From: Oceanobacillus zhaokaii | GTDB taxonomy: Bacteria > Bacillota > Bacilli > Bacillales > Amphibacillaceae | Direction of reading: 5' to 3' | Assembly (NCBI RefSeq): GCF_003352005.1 | Contig: NZ_CP024848.1 | Coordinates: 3,171,001-3,235,000, forward strand | DNA: 64,000 nucleotides | In this document: positions 52,411 through 61,797 of the stretch, piece after piece | Layout: each line of letters starts with the position of its first letter | How positions within the stretch are numbered: the first letter of the stretch is position 1 | Notes under the pieces: generated by a model | Database searches by the model: none | What the model was told of the DNA's origin: nothing | The model's input: the letters and a program-made list of their open reading frames with translations, nothing else | Position numbers and translations under genes: made by a program

Positions 52411-53499
52411 ATGAAAACAATTTCTGTGCATGGCGCACCAAGTGAATACATATTGCAAGAAGGCATTTTGAACGAATTGGAGTCCAAGCTTTTAGTTCGC
52501 GGTTTCAAAAAAACATTGATTGTTCATGGAGAAAAATCATGGCAGGCAGCGAAGCCGTTTTGGCCAGTGTTCACTGAAATAGAGTTTATAGACTATACCT
52601 ATCATGGTGAATGTTCCTTAACTGAAATTGATGCTGTTGCAAAGCTAATTACGGAACATGGTGTTGACAGTGTGATTGGAGTAGGCGGTGGGAAAGTGCT
52701 CGATCTTGTTAAGTCTGCTTGTCACGTCACTCACATACCCTACGTTCTGATCCCAACACTTGCATCCAACTGCGCACCTTGGACACCAATCAGCGTTATT
52801 TATGATGATACAGGTACATTTACTCGTTTCGATCTATATCCAGAAAATGCGAGCCTCGTGTTGATCGAACCACAATTGTTATTGCAGGCACCAATTGATA
52901 TGACAATTGCTGGAATTGCAGATACACTCGCAAAATGGTATGAAGCAGATGTACAAATGGCGAATATTAAGGATAAACCTGCAGCACTTGAACTTTCACA
53001 TTATACTGCAAAGTTATGTAAAGACGTTCTTCTTCAGCATGCCGAGGGTGCGATAAACGCAGCAAAAAGTGGTAATCTAAATTATGAATTTATTAAAGTA
53101 GCTGAAACAATCATTATGTTCGGTGGCATTGTCGGTGGATTTGGTGACCATTACGGTAGAGTTGCAGGAGCCCATTCCATCCATAATGGATTAACTGCAC
53201 TAGAAGAAACACATCAAGCCTTACACGGAGAAAAAGTAGCATACGGAATTCTTGTACAATTGGTACTGGAAAATAAACGGCAAGAAATCGAGCAAATATT
53301 GCCCTTCTACCAGAAACTTGGTTTTCCAACCACACTAAAAGATCTTGGTGTCACAAACGTCACGGAAGAATCCATTTCACTTGTTGCAAAAAAAGCAGTA
53401 ATCCCCGGTGAATCTATCCATGTCTTACCCGGTGAGATGACCTCAGAAATTGTTACTCAGGCAATGCTAGAATTGGAGAATCAAGTTTTTGTAAAATAA
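52411..53499 (+). CDS. Iron-containing alcohol dehydrogenase family protein (GldA/HcxA-like)
   Basis: 362 aa. The NAD-binding GVGGGKVLDLVKSACHV (about residues 89-105) and the metal ligands in ADTLAKWYEADVQ (Asp), VAGAHSIHNGLTAL (His) and TLASNCAPWTPISVIY segments match the glycerol dehydrogenase/HcxA group. In E. coli, HcxA reduces 2-oxo acids such as 2-oxobutyrate. Here it is divergent from the riboswitch operon and convergent with the MtnE-like gene, so reduction of a methionine-derived 2-oxo acid is plausible. Glycerol dehydrogenase is the main alternative. Confidence 0.8.
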   Translation: MKTISVHGAPSEYILQEGILNELESKLLVRGFKKTLIVHGEKSWQAAKPFWPVFTEIEFIDYTYHGECSLTEIDAVAKLITEHGVDSVIGVGGGKVLDLVKSACHVTHIPYVLIPTLASNCAPWTPISVIYDDTGTFTRFDLYPENASLVLIEPQLLLQAPIDMTIAGIADTLAKWYEADVQMANIKDKPAALELSHYTAKLCKDVLLQHAEGAINAAKSGNLNYEFIKVAETIIMFGGIVGGFGDHYGRVAGAHSIHNGLTALEETHQALHGEKVAYGILVQLVLENKRQEIEQILPFYQKLGFPTTLKDLGVTNVTEESISLVAKKAVIPGESIHVLPGEMTSEIVTQAMLELENQVFVK

Positions 53500-53507
53500 T
53501 TATCAGA

Positions 53508-53557
53508 AGAGGATCAAACCCTGTGGATTCCCCTCAGGATCTGACCCTCTTTTTTTG
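53508..53557. terminator. Bidirectional terminator between the HcxA-like and MtnE-like genes
   Basis: AGAGG (53508-53512) with an inner TC/GA-rich stem pairs with CCTCT (53546-53550), followed by eight T on the plus strand. Confidence 0.7.
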
Positions 53558-53636
53558 CTTGCTTAACAGATAATAAGCTTAACCTAGATTACGAATCACT
53601 AAAATTTTCACTTCACAAGGTTTCTAGATTTGGCAG

Positions 53637-54830
53637 TTACTCGTGACGATTGCACTGTCCCTCTCTCCCAAAAATATTTAATTTCTCGATTCGGTTGATT
53701 GCCTCTTTCAATCGTTCCCCATCTACTAATAACCCAATCCTTACATATCCTTCCCCATACTCACCAAAGCCATTTCCTGCTGCAACAGCAACATCTGCTT
53801 TTTCTAGCAGCAGGTCAGCAAAGGCTTCACTAGTATATCCTTTAGGAACAGGAAGCCAAGCAAAGAAGGAACCTTTTGGAGCATCTATCTCCCAGCCAAT
53901 CCGTCTGCATTCTGTTAATAGTGTGTTCCTGCGTCCCTCATAGAGTTTCACAAGCTCCGTGACACATTCCTGGCTTTCGCTTAAAGCCATAACAGCAGCT
54001 TCTTGGACCGCAGGAAATAGACTAACAAATAAATGATCTTGGATGAGATTAATTGCTTCAATCATTTTCGCATTACCTACAGCAAATCCAACGCGCCATC
54101 CAGCCATGTTATAGGTTTTTGATAATGTATAAAGCTCTATCCCAACATCTTTTGCACCAGCAGCTTGAAGGAAACTAACCGGCTTTTCATTCTCAAAACC
54201 AATTGCACCATATGCAAAATCATGAACAATTCCAATATCTGCTTCCTTCGCCAATTTTACAGTTTCCTCAAAAAACGAAATCGAAGCTGTTGCTCCTGTA
54301 GGGTTATTCGGATAATTGATATAAAGTAATTTTGCCTGCTGTCGTTGTGTTTCTGTTAGCGCATCGTAGTCGGGCAAGTAATTATTTTCATAAAGTAATG
54401 GTATTGTTTCATACTTCACGTTTGCAAGAGCGACACCAGATAAATAGTCAGGATATCCAGGGTCAGGGAGCAACATTAAATCCCCTTCATTCATTAAGGC
54501 GAGTGGAAGCTCGACCAGCCCTATCTTTGTGCCGCCTAAAATAGCAACTTCGGTGTTAGGATCCAAGTCCACATTGTATGTACGCTTGTAAAAGTCTGCA
54601 GCAGCTTGCTTCAATTGTACAGTACCTCTAAAAGGAGAGTATTTATGCGTAGCTGGTGTTTCAACCGCTTGCTGCAAGGCTTTCACAATATGGGCTGGAG
54701 TTGGCTGATCGGGATTTCCCTGTCCTAAATTAATAACATCCCGTCCATCAGCAACGGCTACAGATACTTTTTCAACAAGTGAGGCAAAAAATTGTGTTGG
54801 CAAATTATTTAATCTTTTCGAAAATTCCAT
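53637..54830 (-). CDS. mtnE: PLP-dependent aminotransferase, MtnE-like
   Basis: 397 aa class I/II aminotransferase. It begins LNNLPTQFFASLVEKVSVAV, shows DVINLGQGNPDQPTPAHIVK, LLYINYPNNPTGA, the Asp in VVHDFAYGAIGF-type IVHDFAYGAIGFEN, and the PLP-Lys region LYTLSKTYNMAGWRVGFAVG. This matches Bacillus subtilis MtnE (YkrV), which transaminates 4-methylthio-2-oxobutyrate to methionine, over its whole length. It lies beside the MtnU-like gene and near the methionine transport operon, supporting the assignment. No S-box was seen directly upstream. Confidence 0.85.
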   Translation of the reverse strand: MEFSKRLNNLPTQFFASLVEKVSVAVADGRDVINLGQGNPDQPTPAHIVKALQQAVETPATHKYSPFRGTVQLKQAAADFYKRTYNVDLDPNTEVAILGGTKIGLVELPLALMNEGDLMLLPDPGYPDYLSGVALANVKYETIPLLYENNYLPDYDALTETQRQQAKLLYINYPNNPTGATASISFFEETVKLAKEADIGIVHDFAYGAIGFENEKPVSFLQAAGAKDVGIELYTLSKTYNMAGWRVGFAVGNAKMIEAINLIQDHLFVSLFPAVQEAAVMALSESQECVTELVKLYEGRRNTLLTECRRIGWEIDAPKGSFFAWLPVPKGYTSEAFADLLLEKADVAVAAGNGFGEYGEGYVRIGLLVDGERLKEAINRIEKLNIFGREGQCNRHE

Positions 54831-55195
54831 TGTAATAACCTCTTTTTCTAAATTATGTTTCGATAATAGATAGATTTTATAATCTTTTTCTCTAACAGTC
54901 TACTAAATATTAGAAAACTTGGTATTTTCCAAGCCTTGAGACGAATTATCTCCACACGATAAAAATCCCTATTAAACTAAGTTATAGTATAGCATTCCAT
55001 TTCATTTCCTTTCACAGCCTATCATCTGTCAATCAAAGAAAACTTACCATCTGTGAAGGGTTCTTCCTCTCCACGGATGATAAGTTAAGTAGAACCTGCT
55101 ATTGATGCAACTGCAACTGTTTACTACCCACCTACACTTTTAAAATGAGGATGTCAACTTTTCATTACACGTAAGACAAAAAATAATCGGTATTG
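54831..55195. other. Intergenic stretch upstream of mtnE
   Basis: No gene. It contains partial repeat copy G (54910-54985). No riboswitch pattern was found on the minus strand. Confidence 0.4.
54910..54985. repeat. Dispersed repeat family 1, partial copy G
   Basis: Begins TTAGAAAACTTGGTATTTTCC followed by AAGCC, and later AAACTAAGTTATAG. Shares the left end of copies A and E. Confidence 0.45.
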
Positions 55196-55981
55196 CTAGT
55201 AAAGGTTAGGAACTCTACTTTCAAAAATCGGGACATTCTTTCTTACTTCTGAAACGCGCGCCACATCCAAGACTCCCGTGATTGTTTCCTCATTGGTATC
55301 AGACCCCTGGCATAGTACTTCTCCCCACGGATCGATTATCATCGATGTTCCCGCATAATCGACGCCATCCAATGACCCGATATTATTAGAAGAAATGACG
55401 TACATTTGATTTTCGATTGCTCGAGCAATCTGCAGACTCGTCCAATGTTGTTTACGTGCAGTAGGCCATTCGGCAACGACGATTAATACTTCCGCACCGG
55501 CTAATGCTAGGGAACGAGCCAATTCAGGAAATCTTAAATCATAGCAAATAATCAAGCCAATTTTTATTCCATCCAACATAAAGGTTTCTACCTTTTTCGT
55601 TCCACCTGTTAAAAATAAAGGTTCATCTAACATTGGAACGAGATGAATTTTACTATATTCATATACTAATTCCCCATGTGAGTTGAACACAAAGCTAGTA
55701 TTATATATTTTATCTCCTTCCTTGTTCGCAACCGAACCACCAATAATATTGACGTGATATTCACTCGCCAATTTACTTAAAAAAGATTTCGTTGGCTCTC
55801 CCATATCATCTGCTAGCACATTTAATTTTGGTAGTGTATAAGATGTCGTCCACATCTCAGGTAGTATAATTGTATCTGGTCGCTCATTTTGTATAACCTC
55901 ACGTACCCACTTTTCTACCTTATCCTTATTTTGTTTAGGATTACCTGGAATTACCTCCATTTGAAAGACCGAGAACTTCAA
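55196..55981 (-). CDS. mtnU: Carbon-nitrogen hydrolase (nitrilase superfamily), MtnU-like
   Basis: 261 aa. The catalytic Glu lies in ILPEMWTTSYTL, the Lys in YSKIHLVPMLDEPLF and the Cys in IGLIICYDLRFPELARSLAL. This is the omega-amidase/MtnU group, which hydrolyses 2-oxoglutaramate, the by-product when MtnE uses glutamine as amino donor. The location just upstream of mtnE fits. There is about 365 bp between the two genes, so they may be transcribed separately. Confidence 0.85.
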   Translation of the reverse strand: MKFSVFQMEVIPGNPKQNKDKVEKWVREVIQNERPDTIILPEMWTTSYTLPKLNVLADDMGEPTKSFLSKLASEYHVNIIGGSVANKEGDKIYNTSFVFNSHGELVYEYSKIHLVPMLDEPLFLTGGTKKVETFMLDGIKIGLIICYDLRFPELARSLALAGAEVLIVVAEWPTARKQHWTSLQIARAIENQMYVISSNNIGSLDGVDYAGTSMIIDPWGEVLCQGSDTNEETITGVLDVARVSEVRKNVPIFESRVPNLY

Positions 55982-56555
55982 ACGTCATTACCACCTTTCC
56001 ATATTTTTCATTTCATCACTTTTAATCGATTTTTTATAATATATTCCCTTTAATATAACCATGATAAGAAATATAAACAATACTCACAATATTTAGCTCC
56101 AATTTAATTTTATCACATTCTACTAATGCTCTCAGCCTCTCAATATTCGACTTGTTTTTCTAAGCAAATAAATATGGCAGGGTTGAATACGTGAGGAGTC
56201 ATGTTGAACATGCCTATAGCAGTTTTAACGCAAAAAAATACCTCTCCGTTTTTTAATGGTGGTGCAACCATAAAGCCTGGAAGGGTACTTCTTATCATCA
56301 ATATATATGAGATGGCCTAACCTACTTAACATGATGACTGTCAAACTTCAACACGATGTAATGATTATTACCTATCTCAATCTTCTCGTCGTTTCAATAT
56401 CAAAGAAGTGAACATTGCTAAAGTTAGAGTAGGTTATCTTCATTACTTAAGTTACTAATTGATATCATATCGCACGCTTATTTCAGACATATTATGACCT
56501 ACCTTTTGGAAGTGACACCTATAGCTAAGGACACCCCGAACAGGCGCCATTCCCT
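55982..56555. other. Intergenic stretch with one possible small gene
   Basis: AT-rich. A possible 39-aa gene on the plus strand is listed separately. Near 56508 GGAAGTGACACCTATAGC is reminiscent of repeat family 2. Confidence 0.4.
56201..56320 (+). CDS. Possible small protein, 39 aa
   Basis: From ATG 56201 (TGAGGAGTC directly before it) the frame reads MLNMPIAVLTQKNTSPFFNG and GATIKPGRVLLIINIYEMA before TAA. Composition is protein-like, but the length is short and no family is recognised. It might be a fragment of a decayed gene. Confidence 0.3.
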   Translation: MLNMPIAVLTQKNTSPFFNGGATIKPGRVLLIINIYEMA

Positions 56556-57275
56556 TCACAAATGAAACTTCCTGGCAATTTTCTTTTTGATTCGATCGGG
56601 CATGCCATATTTGACATAGATCATGGTTAATAAAACAGGCAGCAACTGCAGGACTGTAGCAATAATCCAATTCATTGGGTCTGTATTCTTTTGATATTTT
56701 TGGATGAAAAAGTTAATCCACATAGAAAGAATAACAAGCGCTATAAAGGTAAGCCCGATCACGTTAAATCGTCTAACAGATAACACTCGAATCACGCTCC
56801 AGTAACTAATCCCGATAACAGTTACTCCAGTGACAATCGGAAATGCTAATGGTATAAACCACTCTAAGCTGCCATTAAAAGCGTCTAATCCAAATAATAA
56901 TATTAAAGCATCCAAACCAATGCCGATAATGACTTTATAATAGCTTTGAACATAACCGAACGAAAAGTATACCAAGACCAGACCAGCTAGCATACTTAAG
57001 TTACTATATTTTGACCATGTAAACATGTCATTCACTTCATAGTCGATGTAAAACATCAGGCAAACAACGACGAGTACGAATAAGGCTACAAAGATAAAAA
57101 TCCGATTTAGCACCCTTCTCATGTAAGCCGGATATGGGTTTGCTGTTTCGGGAAATTTCCGGATTCTTATAACCTCTTCACTCTCTTCATTCACTTTTGG
57201 GATATGGAAGTTGCATAGTGGGCATGGCCGGTTATCAATTTCTACTTTAATTCCACACTTTGGACAATAGGCCAT
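56556..57275 (-). CDS. DUF6320-type membrane protein with N-terminal zinc ribbon
   Basis: About 239 aa. The N-terminus carries a zinc ribbon C-x2-C ... C-x2-C (MAYCPKCGIKV and RPCPLCNFHI, residues 4-24). Six or seven hydrophobic helices follow (from IFIFVALFVLVVVCLMFYID to LQLLPVLLTMIYVKY). The pairing with a condensation-domain acyltransferase, as here, is the usual context of DUF6320 genes. GAGGAGAATT precedes the ATG at 57275, which almost touches the upstream stop (57277). Probably a membrane partner of the acyltransferase; function unknown. Confidence 0.75.
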   Translation of the reverse strand: MAYCPKCGIKVEIDNRPCPLCNFHIPKVNEESEEVIRIRKFPETANPYPAYMRRVLNRIFIFVALFVLVVVCLMFYIDYEVNDMFTWSKYSNLSMLAGLVLVYFSFGYVQSYYKVIIGIGLDALILLFGLDAFNGSLEWFIPLAFPIVTGVTVIGISYWSVIRVLSVRRFNVIGLTFIALVILSMWINFFIQKYQKNTDPMNWIIATVLQLLPVLLTMIYVKYGMPDRIKKKIARKFHL

Positions 57276-57276
57276 C

Positions 57277-58545
57277 TTAATTCTCCTCATCGTTTGTTTC
57301 TACAGTTACTTCAATTCCTAGCTCACGAATACTGCGAAAGAACTCCCGCTCAAGCATTCGATCCCTGGATAAATTTCCAAATGAAATATACATATGTTGT
57401 TGATAGCTAATCAGCATAGCCTTCACTTTATTTCCTATACTAGGGGGTGGATAACACTCTACCCTTTCAATAAATTTCTCCATTTCACTTGGCACTCGAA
57501 CAATCCCTAAGTTGGATAAGCCGCTTGTATATTGACCTTCCCCAAAAAAGGAATAAATGGAGGGTGCCACAATATCCTTAATCGGCGACGGCATTAATCG
57601 TAAGGCTAAAGATTTCTCGCTGATGACACTGCGTTTGATATATTGCTTTAGTTTTTTCGGTGTCAGTAAGCGGCTAAACTCAATTTTTAACTCTTGGATA
57701 ATTTCCTCAAATTCATACTTACCTAGCCTTGCATCAATAGTAGGAGTGATACTTACGAAAAAATTCCGCATCGTCTCGCTTTCAAAATAAGAGCGCATAT
57801 TAACTGGAACATTCATGACAATCAGCCGTTTCCGCCTTGAACTTCTTTCTTGAATTTTTAACAGACTCTGGATATAAACTGCAGTGAGCAAGACAGTAAT
57901 CGAAACATCATACTCTTTTGCCTTTTCTTTCAATGCTTCCACACTGATAATCCCGGTTACGATATGATAATATCCCTTTTTATCCAATTCAAGCGGAAGT
58001 TTAAAGGTATTCCCTAGACGGGATTTCGGCGCGGGAATTTTTTTATCATAATATTTTCGAAAGGCATTCTCTGTTTCTAATCGCAGCTGCTCATTGTTTA
58101 TGTTCTCTCGTTTGATTGGGATGGATTCTTTTAAATGCAAGTATTGCTTGACGAGTTCATATAAAAACTTCAATCCACCAGTACCATCCGTCATACTATG
58201 TGATAGCTCCAAAGCAATTCTGTTGTTATAGTAATATACCCGATATGGGAAAGATCCGCGTTTTTTAATCGATAAACTCATGCATGGATAATATTTTTCC
58301 TTTTCTACTCTTGGCATTTCATCCGTTCCTTCAAAATAATACCAAAAGAAACCCTGCTTTAATTGAACCCGATAAAAAGGAAAACGTTCCAATGCAAGTT
58401 CAAGTGCCCTTTGTAAGATGCCGGGCTCTACTGGGGAGGTAAGCGTTACGGATAACCTAAATAAAGTGGTCGCCCTGGAAGATATAATAGAGGAATATAG
58501 TTTTCCAGCATTATCAAGCCGATACCATGATTTATCATCCTTCAA
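57277..58545 (-). CDS. Condensation-domain / alcohol acetyltransferase-like protein
   Basis: 422 aa. The acyltransferase catalytic motif is ELSHSMTDGTGGLKFLYELV (HxxxDG at about residues 133-138). A later conserved region reads VMNVPVNMRSYFESETMRNF. This resembles alcohol acetyltransferases and stand-alone condensation domains. Substrate is unknown; the DUF6320 partner downstream suggests a membrane-associated product. First gene of a two-gene operon, divergent from corA. Confidence 0.75.
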   Translation of the reverse strand: MKDDKSWYRLDNAGKLYSSIISSRATTLFRLSVTLTSPVEPGILQRALELALERFPFYRVQLKQGFFWYYFEGTDEMPRVEKEKYYPCMSLSIKKRGSFPYRVYYYNNRIALELSHSMTDGTGGLKFLYELVKQYLHLKESIPIKRENINNEQLRLETENAFRKYYDKKIPAPKSRLGNTFKLPLELDKKGYYHIVTGIISVEALKEKAKEYDVSITVLLTAVYIQSLLKIQERSSRRKRLIVMNVPVNMRSYFESETMRNFFVSITPTIDARLGKYEFEEIIQELKIEFSRLLTPKKLKQYIKRSVISEKSLALRLMPSPIKDIVAPSIYSFFGEGQYTSGLSNLGIVRVPSEMEKFIERVECYPPPSIGNKVKAMLISYQQHMYISFGNLSRDRMLEREFFRSIRELGIEVTVETNDEEN

Positions 58546-58733
58546 TGCCCTTTGCCTCCTTTTATCATTATTTCCAAGTCATTGTAACATATAGGGTGTT
58601 AGGTACCTAATGCTAGCTTGTCCTGCTCTTTAATCAATCTATTCCATAATGACAGTTTGGGAAAGTACCAGCCAGCATAAAATCACTTTTAGAGGAAATA
58701 GCTAAAGAAAGATCTTTCATTAAGGAGTATGAC

Positions 58734-59681
58734 ATGATTCAGATTATAGCCGTTACGACTGAAAAGGAAATCATAACAAATGTTTCGATTGATGATGTAG
58801 ACTTCGAAAAGCTTAAATGGTGGTGGATTGATTTTAATGTACCAACTGAGAATGAAGTCGAAAAGCTTGATACAATCCTTCACTTCCACCCGCTTGCAAT
58901 AGAAGATTGTATCCTTAGTTTGCAGCGACCGAAACTTGATTACTATGATGATTTTTCCTTTTTTGTCGCACATACGATTGGACCCGAATGCTTTGATCAA
59001 TACGAGATTGACTTTTTTATTGGAGCAAATTACATCGTAACATTCCATAATAATGATTTGGATGAGATAAACCGGGTTTGGAACACTTTTCTGCGTGAGG
59101 AGAAAATATTTGATTGGGATGAATACCGTGTTTTCTACGAGATTATGGATAAAGTAGTAGACAACTTTTTCCCGGTTGTTTATCAAATGGAAGATAAAAT
59201 TAACGAAATCGAGAAGAATCCAGGAAGACAATCGATGGATGTCTTGCTTGATAAATTATTTGATTTAAGACATCAATTACTGGAATTGCGTCATTCGATT
59301 AACCCTATACGCGATCTTTTTTATCGAATACTAAATTCACATCATCTGGAAGGAATCAAGGAAAGACGAGAGTATTTTGTTGATATTTATGATCATTTAT
59401 TAAAGTTATCGGAAATGGTTGATTCTAATCGGGAGGTTACGAACGATATTCGCGATAGTTTCATTTCCCTAAACTCCTACCAGCAAAATAAAGTCATTCA
59501 AATACTTACAGTGATTACATCCATTTTTGCACCGCTTACGTTCATTGTCGGTATATATGGTATGAATTTCGCCAACATGCCGGAGTTGAAATGGGACTTT
59601 GGCTATTTTACAGTTATAGGAGTAATGCTAGTCTTAGCCATGCTCATGATTGCATTTTTTAAAAAACGAGGCTGGTTCTGA
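58734..59681 (+). CDS. corA: CorA family magnesium/cobalt transporter
   Basis: 315 aa. The long acidic cytoplasmic domain is followed by two C-terminal membrane helices (about residues 255-275 and 290-308) with the selectivity motif GMN at 276-278 (YGMNFANMPEL). Conserved helical stalk segments include FDLRHQLLELRHSINPIRDL. AAGGAG lies 6 nt before the ATG. Length is normal. Divergent from the acyltransferase operon. Confidence 0.95.
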   Translation: MIQIIAVTTEKEIITNVSIDDVDFEKLKWWWIDFNVPTENEVEKLDTILHFHPLAIEDCILSLQRPKLDYYDDFSFFVAHTIGPECFDQYEIDFFIGANYIVTFHNNDLDEINRVWNTFLREEKIFDWDEYRVFYEIMDKVVDNFFPVVYQMEDKINEIEKNPGRQSMDVLLDKLFDLRHQLLELRHSINPIRDLFYRILNSHHLEGIKERREYFVDIYDHLLKLSEMVDSNREVTNDIRDSFISLNSYQQNKVIQILTVITSIFAPLTFIVGIYGMNFANMPELKWDFGYFTVIGVMLVLAMLMIAFFKKRGWF

Positions 59682-59762
59682 TGGTTGCTGTTCAGAATAG
59701 TCAATGATACCGAACGTTAACATCGTGGAACAAATTACTTCACTGAACTCCGAGAATATTGC

Positions 59763-59787
59763 AAAACTCGGGAAGTGACAGGCACCT
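59763..59787. repeat. Repeat family 2, copy near 59.77 kb
   Basis: AAAACTCGGGAAGTGACAGG followed by CACCT, reverse complement of the copies found after three minus-strand stop codons. It lies between corA and moaC. Confidence 0.55.
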
Positions 59788-59876
59788 CTGATACCTCTAT
59801 AATTAATTCATATGCTATGTTATCAAGTTTCCAACTTAATAATGAAATGTACGAGTTAAAACGAGAGGTGATCATT

Positions 59877-60365
59877 TTGACAGAATTCACGCATTTTAAT
59901 GAACAGGCAAGAGCAAAGATGGTTGATATTACAGATAAAGATGAGAGTGCCCGTATAGCGATTGCTCATTCCAGTGTTCGAATGAGTAAAGATGTTTATG
60001 AAAATATTACACAGCACCAGAATAAAAAGGGGGATGTGCTTGCTGTTGCACAAGTCGCAGGTATTATGGGCGCCAAGCAAACACCCGCAGTTATCCCAAT
60101 GTGCCATCCAATCCTGTTAGGTGGCGTAAATCTATCCTTTGAATGGAAATTTAGCGAAAACGATCAATTTGAATTATTAATTGCTGCAGAAGTCAAAACA
60201 GTAGGATCTACTGGGGTAGAAATGGAAGCGTTAACCGCTGCATCGATTGCAGCATTAACCGTATATGATATGTGTAAGGCCGTCGACAAAGCAATGATCA
60301 TCGGACCAACCTACTTACAAGAAAAGAGCGGTGGCAAGAACGGAGATTATATTAGGAAAGATTAA
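59877..60365 (+). CDS. moaC: Cyclic pyranopterin monophosphate synthase MoaC
   Basis: 162 aa. MoaC acts after MoaA to form cyclic pyranopterin monophosphate. Conserved elements are [35 protein letters not shown] and [20 protein letters not shown] with [10 protein letters not shown] chose a TTG start at 59877 with GAGAGGTGATC 3-4 nt upstream; the open frame extends further but unconvincingly. It is isolated from the other molybdenum cofactor genes at 18-22 kb. Confidence 0.92.
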   Translation: MTEFTHFNEQARAKMVDITDKDESARIAIAHSSVRMSKDVYENITQHQNKKGDVLAVAQVAGIMGAKQTPAVIPMCHPILLGGVNLSFEWKFSENDQFELLIAAEVKTVGSTGVEMEALTAASIAALTVYDMCKAVDKAMIIGPTYLQEKSGGKNGDYIRKD

Positions 60366-60889
60366 TCCTACCGTTAATATGCTGATGATTTCTTAAGTTA
60401 TTTATTCAATTTATAACCTTTTTCTATGTTTGTGTATTGTAAATAACTTAAAAGGGTTATTATGCCTAAATTATTTTAAGAGAATTATCTACTGTTCCTA
60501 ATTTATTAAAATAAGAAACTATTCTTATTCAAGATCTTACATCACTTAAGCAATGATATTAGAATTGCCAATAGAGCTTTGGAAATGCGTTATTAAGGGA
60601 GCCTAATTTTTATCCTTGGCTTCCTCTCTTTATACCTATCATTTTTTTACTTTTTATGTGAGGTAAATTAGGAGCACTTATAATAATGAGGCTTAATATT
60701 AAAGAGGGCTATAGAGAATACATTTAAGTCAGTTTTATTATGTAAGAGGGTGAATTGAATTTCACTGCTTATGTTTTATACCTTCTTCTTTCGCTAATGA
60801 GGATGTTTTCGCTAAGAATATAATTAAGTTATTATTCCATACTAAGAGTTATAGAAAGAAATTATTAAGAGCTTTGGAGGTGAGATGTG
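60366..60889. other. Intergenic stretch with a decayed CotF end
   Basis: Apart from the CotF relic (60548-60596) nothing was recognised; sequence is AT-rich. Confidence 0.4.
60548..60596 (+). pseudogene. Relic of a CotF-type C-terminus
   Basis: The frame SNDIRIANRALEMRY ending in TAA parallels [15 protein letters not shown] at the end of the intact CotF-like gene (63040-63091). Upstream codons soon lose similarity and meet a stop, so this is the remains of a duplicated gene. Confidence 0.6.
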
Positions 60890-61030
60890 ATGGAAAAGAA
60901 AGGTGAAATTGGTCAAGTCGAAGGGATAAAGAAGATGAAAAAAGAAGGCAATAAATCAATGGGAACAAGTAAAGATATCACTCAATCTGAAAAATTACGC
61001 TACAAAAATGCAGATAAAATTTATGAATAA
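60890..61030 (+). CDS. Small hydrophilic protein, 46 aa
   Basis: Starts at ATG 60890 with TTTGGAGGTGAGA 9 nt upstream, a strong ribosome binding site. The sequence MEKKGEIGQVEGIKKMKKEG is Lys-rich and disordered. No family recognised; such proteins are common near spore genes in Bacillaceae. Confidence 0.5.
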   Translation: MEKKGEIGQVEGIKKMKKEGNKSMGTSKDITQSEKLRYKNADKIYE

Positions 61031-61293
61031 ATGATTTTAAAAACAGTGCTGGAAATTAACACATTTTTCCACCAACAGAGGGAAGACATATTTTATTTAC
61101 CGATTTACTCTTGGCCAATTATCTATGGTTACCGTAGACTGATAGATGGGGCTATCCAGCAAGAGGAACGTACCGCTGATAATCATCGATACCAATGAAT
61201 CCTGCTTATGCAAGCCCCCATAAATCTGATTTTAGAAATTAAATTCACTTCAAAAATAAAACAAGGTTTCGCGGATACTTTACTGTTTCTTAT

Positions 61294-61461
61294 TTATCTT
61301 CCACTTGGATCGTATTCATCATATGTTAGCCTTGTAACACTAGTTGATTCACCTTTTTCAATTTCAGACTTCGTTGCTTTTTCTCCATACGAATCTTCAG
61401 GATTTATACCTGGAGCAACAGTCGGATCTTCCGCAAGTAACTTTTTTTCTCGTTTATCCAT
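61294..61461 (-). CDS. Small hydrophilic protein, 55 aa
   Basis: From ATG 61461 (GGAGGGATGAGGAT upstream) the frame reads MDKREKKLLAEDPTVAPGIN and continues PEDSYGEKATKSEIEKGEST to YDPSGR. The composition is coding-like, the start has a good ribosome binding site, and the opposite-strand open frame there is a shadow. I do not recognise the family. Confidence 0.55.
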   Translation of the reverse strand: MDKREKKLLAEDPTVAPGINPEDSYGEKATKSEIEKGESTSVTRLTYDEYDPSGR

Positions 61462-61797
61462 ATCCTCATCCCTCCATTCCTGATATCAAATAAAATCATT
61501 CCGTCTTTAGTCTGTGTTAATTCTGACTAAAAATAGACCTTAATTTAATCCTTAGAGTATCCAATATTATTATCTTTAATCACCCAAATGATGATGGAAA
61601 AAACTACATTAAACAAAGACAATAGGGTATTTTAATTGAAATAAACTTATCAAATTAGAGTTGTTTGGGTTTTGGATTTAGGTAAAAGAACTGGGTGAGA
61701 ATTACTCTAGGCGCTTGCAAGAAAATAATAAGTATATTTTCGACAAAAAATCAAATACTTCAATTGACCATGAAATTCAATTTAGGAGGGGTCAGGG
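61462..61797. other. Intergenic stretch without a recognisable gene
   Basis: AT-rich region between divergent small genes. No strong promoter, repeat or hairpin was recognised. Confidence 0.4.

Noticed and set aside
54831..55195. Possible S-box upstream of mtnE
   Set aside because: No GAGGGACTGGCCC or CCGGCAACC core was found on the minus strand here.
58661..58680. AAAGTACCAGCCAGC upstream of corA, like the GabR-type element
   Set aside because: Only one ACCAG with GTA in front; no second element at the 23-bp step, so it does not fit the operator pattern.
58689..59231. 180-codon minus frame inside corA
   Set aside because: It is the antisense shadow of the clear CorA gene; Cys/Phe/Ile-rich random composition.
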